From contig JALQUQ010000134.1 in the NCBI GenBank assembly GCA_023263735.1, positions 1 through 7,151 of the forward strand: DNA of 7,151 bases, read 5' to 3'. A program made the position numbers and the translations under genes. This document shows positions 6,147-7,151 of this stretch, in pieces; position 1 is the stretch's first letter; each line of letters opens with the position of its first letter. Below the pieces are notes generated by a model that searched no databases, was not told where the DNA came from, and worked only from the letters and a program-made list of their open reading frames with translations. The stretch is from Paracoccaceae bacterium. GTDB lineage: Bacteria > Pseudomonadota > Alphaproteobacteria > Rhodobacterales > Rhodobacteraceae.

Positions 6147-6889
6147 CAGGCGGCCCTTTCCGCAGGCGCTGTTCGATCCAGAAAGCAGGCAGACAGCGGT
6201 TTATCCCCCCGAATGTCGCCCGCACGGCCCTGATCCAGCACCTTGCCGCGATGCAGGATGACCAGATGATCCCTGTCTTGCACCTCATCGGTCAAATGCG
6301 TGGCCCAAAGGACCGACATGCCCTGATCGGCCAGATCGTGGACATGCGCCACGATGGCGGCACGACTTGCGGCATCCAGCCCGACGGTCGGCTCATCCAA
6401 GATCAGCACCTTGGGCCGATGGATCAGCGCGCGCGCCAGCTCCAGCCGCCTGCGGTGGCCCCCGTTCAAATCGCGCACCACTTCGCCCGCGCGCTCGGCC
6501 ATGCCCAGACGCTCCAACACCTCTGCCGCACGTCTGCCTGCCTCGGCACCCGCAATCCCTTGCAAGGCCGCAAAATACAGCAGGTTGCGGCGCACGGTCA
6601 GATCCAGATCCAGCGTCGATTGCTGAAACACCACCCCAAGCACCGCCATCGCCGCCCGTGGCCTTTGGGCCAGATCGTGCCCATCCATCAGGATCTGGCC
6701 GGATTTTGGCACGAACATCCGCGTCATCAGCGAAAAGAGCGTCGATTTTCCGGCCCCGTTCGGCCCCAAAAGCGCGCAAAACTGCCCCGGCCCCACGTGC
6801 AGGCTGACATCCTGCACCGCCGGTTTGGCCCCATAGGAATGGCTGATCCCTTGCAGCCACAGCCCCCCCGGGTTCAGCGCTGATCCCAT
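6146..6889 (-). CDS. ABC transporter ATP-binding subunit, PQQ alcohol dehydrogenase-associated
   Basis: This is the cytosolic ATPase, 247 residues, that drives the adjacent ABC-2 permease. All core motifs are present: A-loop aromatic Tyr19 (SHSYGAK), Walker A GPNGAGKST (42-50), Q-loop in VVFQQ (86-90), signature LNGGHRRR (141-148), Walker B VLILDEP with Asp165 and Glu166, D-loop GLDAAS, and the switch His198 (WATHLTDE). The signature is LNGGH rather than the usual LSGGQ; I recall this as normal for the ATPases of the PQQ-dependent alcohol dehydrogenase system, so it supports the subfamily call and does not indicate a broken enzyme. The start ATG at 6889 lies 9 bases after the propeller gene's stop. 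Its ribosome-binding site, AGGGGG, overlaps that stop codon (TAGGGGG), which suggests coupled translation. It lacks membrane segments, consistent with a separate permease gene. Confidence 0.9.
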   Translation of the reverse strand: MGSALNPGGLWLQGISHSYGAKPAVQDVSLHVGPGQFCALLGPNGAGKSTLFSLMTRMFVPKSGQILMDGHDLAQRPRAAMAVLGVVFQQSTLDLDLTVRRNLLYFAALQGIAGAEAGRRAAEVLERLGMAERAGEVVRDLNGGHRRRLELARALIHRPKVLILDEPTVGLDAASRAAIVAHVHDLADQGMSVLWATHLTDEVQDRDHLVILHRGKVLDQGRAGDIRGDKPLSACFLDRTAPAERAA

Positions 6890-6898
6890 CGCGGCCCC

Positions 6899-7151
6899 CT
6901 AATTTCCGGTCGGGCGGAAGGCCACGCCCCACGGGAACCGCCCCACCTTGATCGACTTAATAGCCTTGCGATCGGCCACATCGATCACGGTCACATCACC
7001 CGAAACGCCGTTCGTGGTGAAAAGCTGGCCATGATCGCCGTTAAAGGCCATGTGCCAGACCCGGCGACCCACAAGGATATAGTCGATGACCTGATGGGTT
7101 GCGGTATCGACCACCGCCAGATGATTTGCCGGGCCAAGCGCGACAAAGGCG
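6899..7151 (-). CDS. PQQ-dependent catabolism-associated YVTN beta-propeller protein (partial, 5' end missing)
   Basis: Only the C-terminal 83 residues lie in the window; the frame stays open to the right edge, so the start is outside. The visible part contains about two blades with the YVTN-type pattern: LAVVDTATHQVIDYILVG then VWHMAFNGDHGQLFTTN, and GDVTVIDVADRKAIKSIKVG then PWGVAFRP. The strings ALGPANHLAVVD, TTNGVSGDVTVID and VGRFPWGVA match what I recall of the propeller family found next to PQQ alcohol dehydrogenase and ABC genes. Family members are normally exported to the periplasm, but the signal peptide cannot be checked here. It is the first visible gene of the operon and is followed closely by the ATPase and permease. 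Its function is unknown; binding a substrate or partner protein in the periplasm is a reasonable guess. Confidence 0.85.
   Translation of the reverse strand, partial: AFVALGPANHLAVVDTATHQVIDYILVGRRVWHMAFNGDHGQLFTTNGVSGDVTVIDVADRKAIKSIKVGRFPWGVAFRPTGN

Noticed and set aside
6251..6883. A 210-codon plus-strand open frame
   Set aside because: It is antisense to the ABC ATPase, whose motifs are all intact on the minus strand.
1..7151. CRISPR arrays, tRNA or rRNA genes
   Set aside because: No regularly spaced repeats, cloverleaf-like sequences or conserved rRNA segments were seen on either strand by eye.

Overview
The window is GC-rich, with codon usage and gene content typical of an alphaproteobacterium, most likely a member of the Rhodobacteraceae (Rhodobacter, Paracoccus, Gemmobacter and relatives). 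That placement is inferred from protein style and composition, not from a marker gene. The dominant theme is periplasmic PQQ-dependent alcohol oxidation. One end carries a PQQ alcohol dehydrogenase whose active site has the extra aspartate of lanthanide-using enzymes. The other end carries the beta-propeller / ABC ATPase / ABC-2 permease trio that accompanies such dehydrogenases in many proteobacteria.

Layout. Positions 1-390 are a decayed, less GC-rich stretch with no intact gene, but with a plus-strand reading frame that still looks like protein. It abuts an IS110-family transposase on the minus strand (222-974) that keeps its DEDD nuclease domain and has lost its C-terminal domain. Positions 975-1310 are non-coding. 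They hold an inverted repeat that would mask the transposase ribosome-binding site, and a candidate promoter with an overlapping dyad for the dehydrogenase. The dehydrogenase (1311-3077, plus) ends at a likely hairpin terminator (about 3103-3133). A MATE efflux transporter (3156-4529, minus) and a glutathione S-transferase-like gene (4698-5354, plus) are divergently transcribed from a 168-bp spacer containing a perfect 12-bp palindrome. The permease (5355-6146), the ATPase (6146-6889) and the 3' end of the beta-propeller gene (6899 to beyond the right edge) form a tight minus-strand operon. Its last stop codon directly abuts the stop codon of the transferase gene.

How it may work together. 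The dehydrogenase would oxidise primary alcohols in the periplasm and pass electrons to a c-type cytochrome not encoded here. The propeller/ABC module is associated with this system by family and by proximity, but what it transports is not established. The MATE and GST genes are generic detoxification functions; a link to aldehyde or alcohol stress is possible but only inferred. No tRNA, rRNA or CRISPR array was seen. Nothing here is a clearly new system. The points most worth following up are the lanthanide-type site, the uncharacterised propeller-ABC trio, and the regulatory structures around the insertion-sequence remnant.
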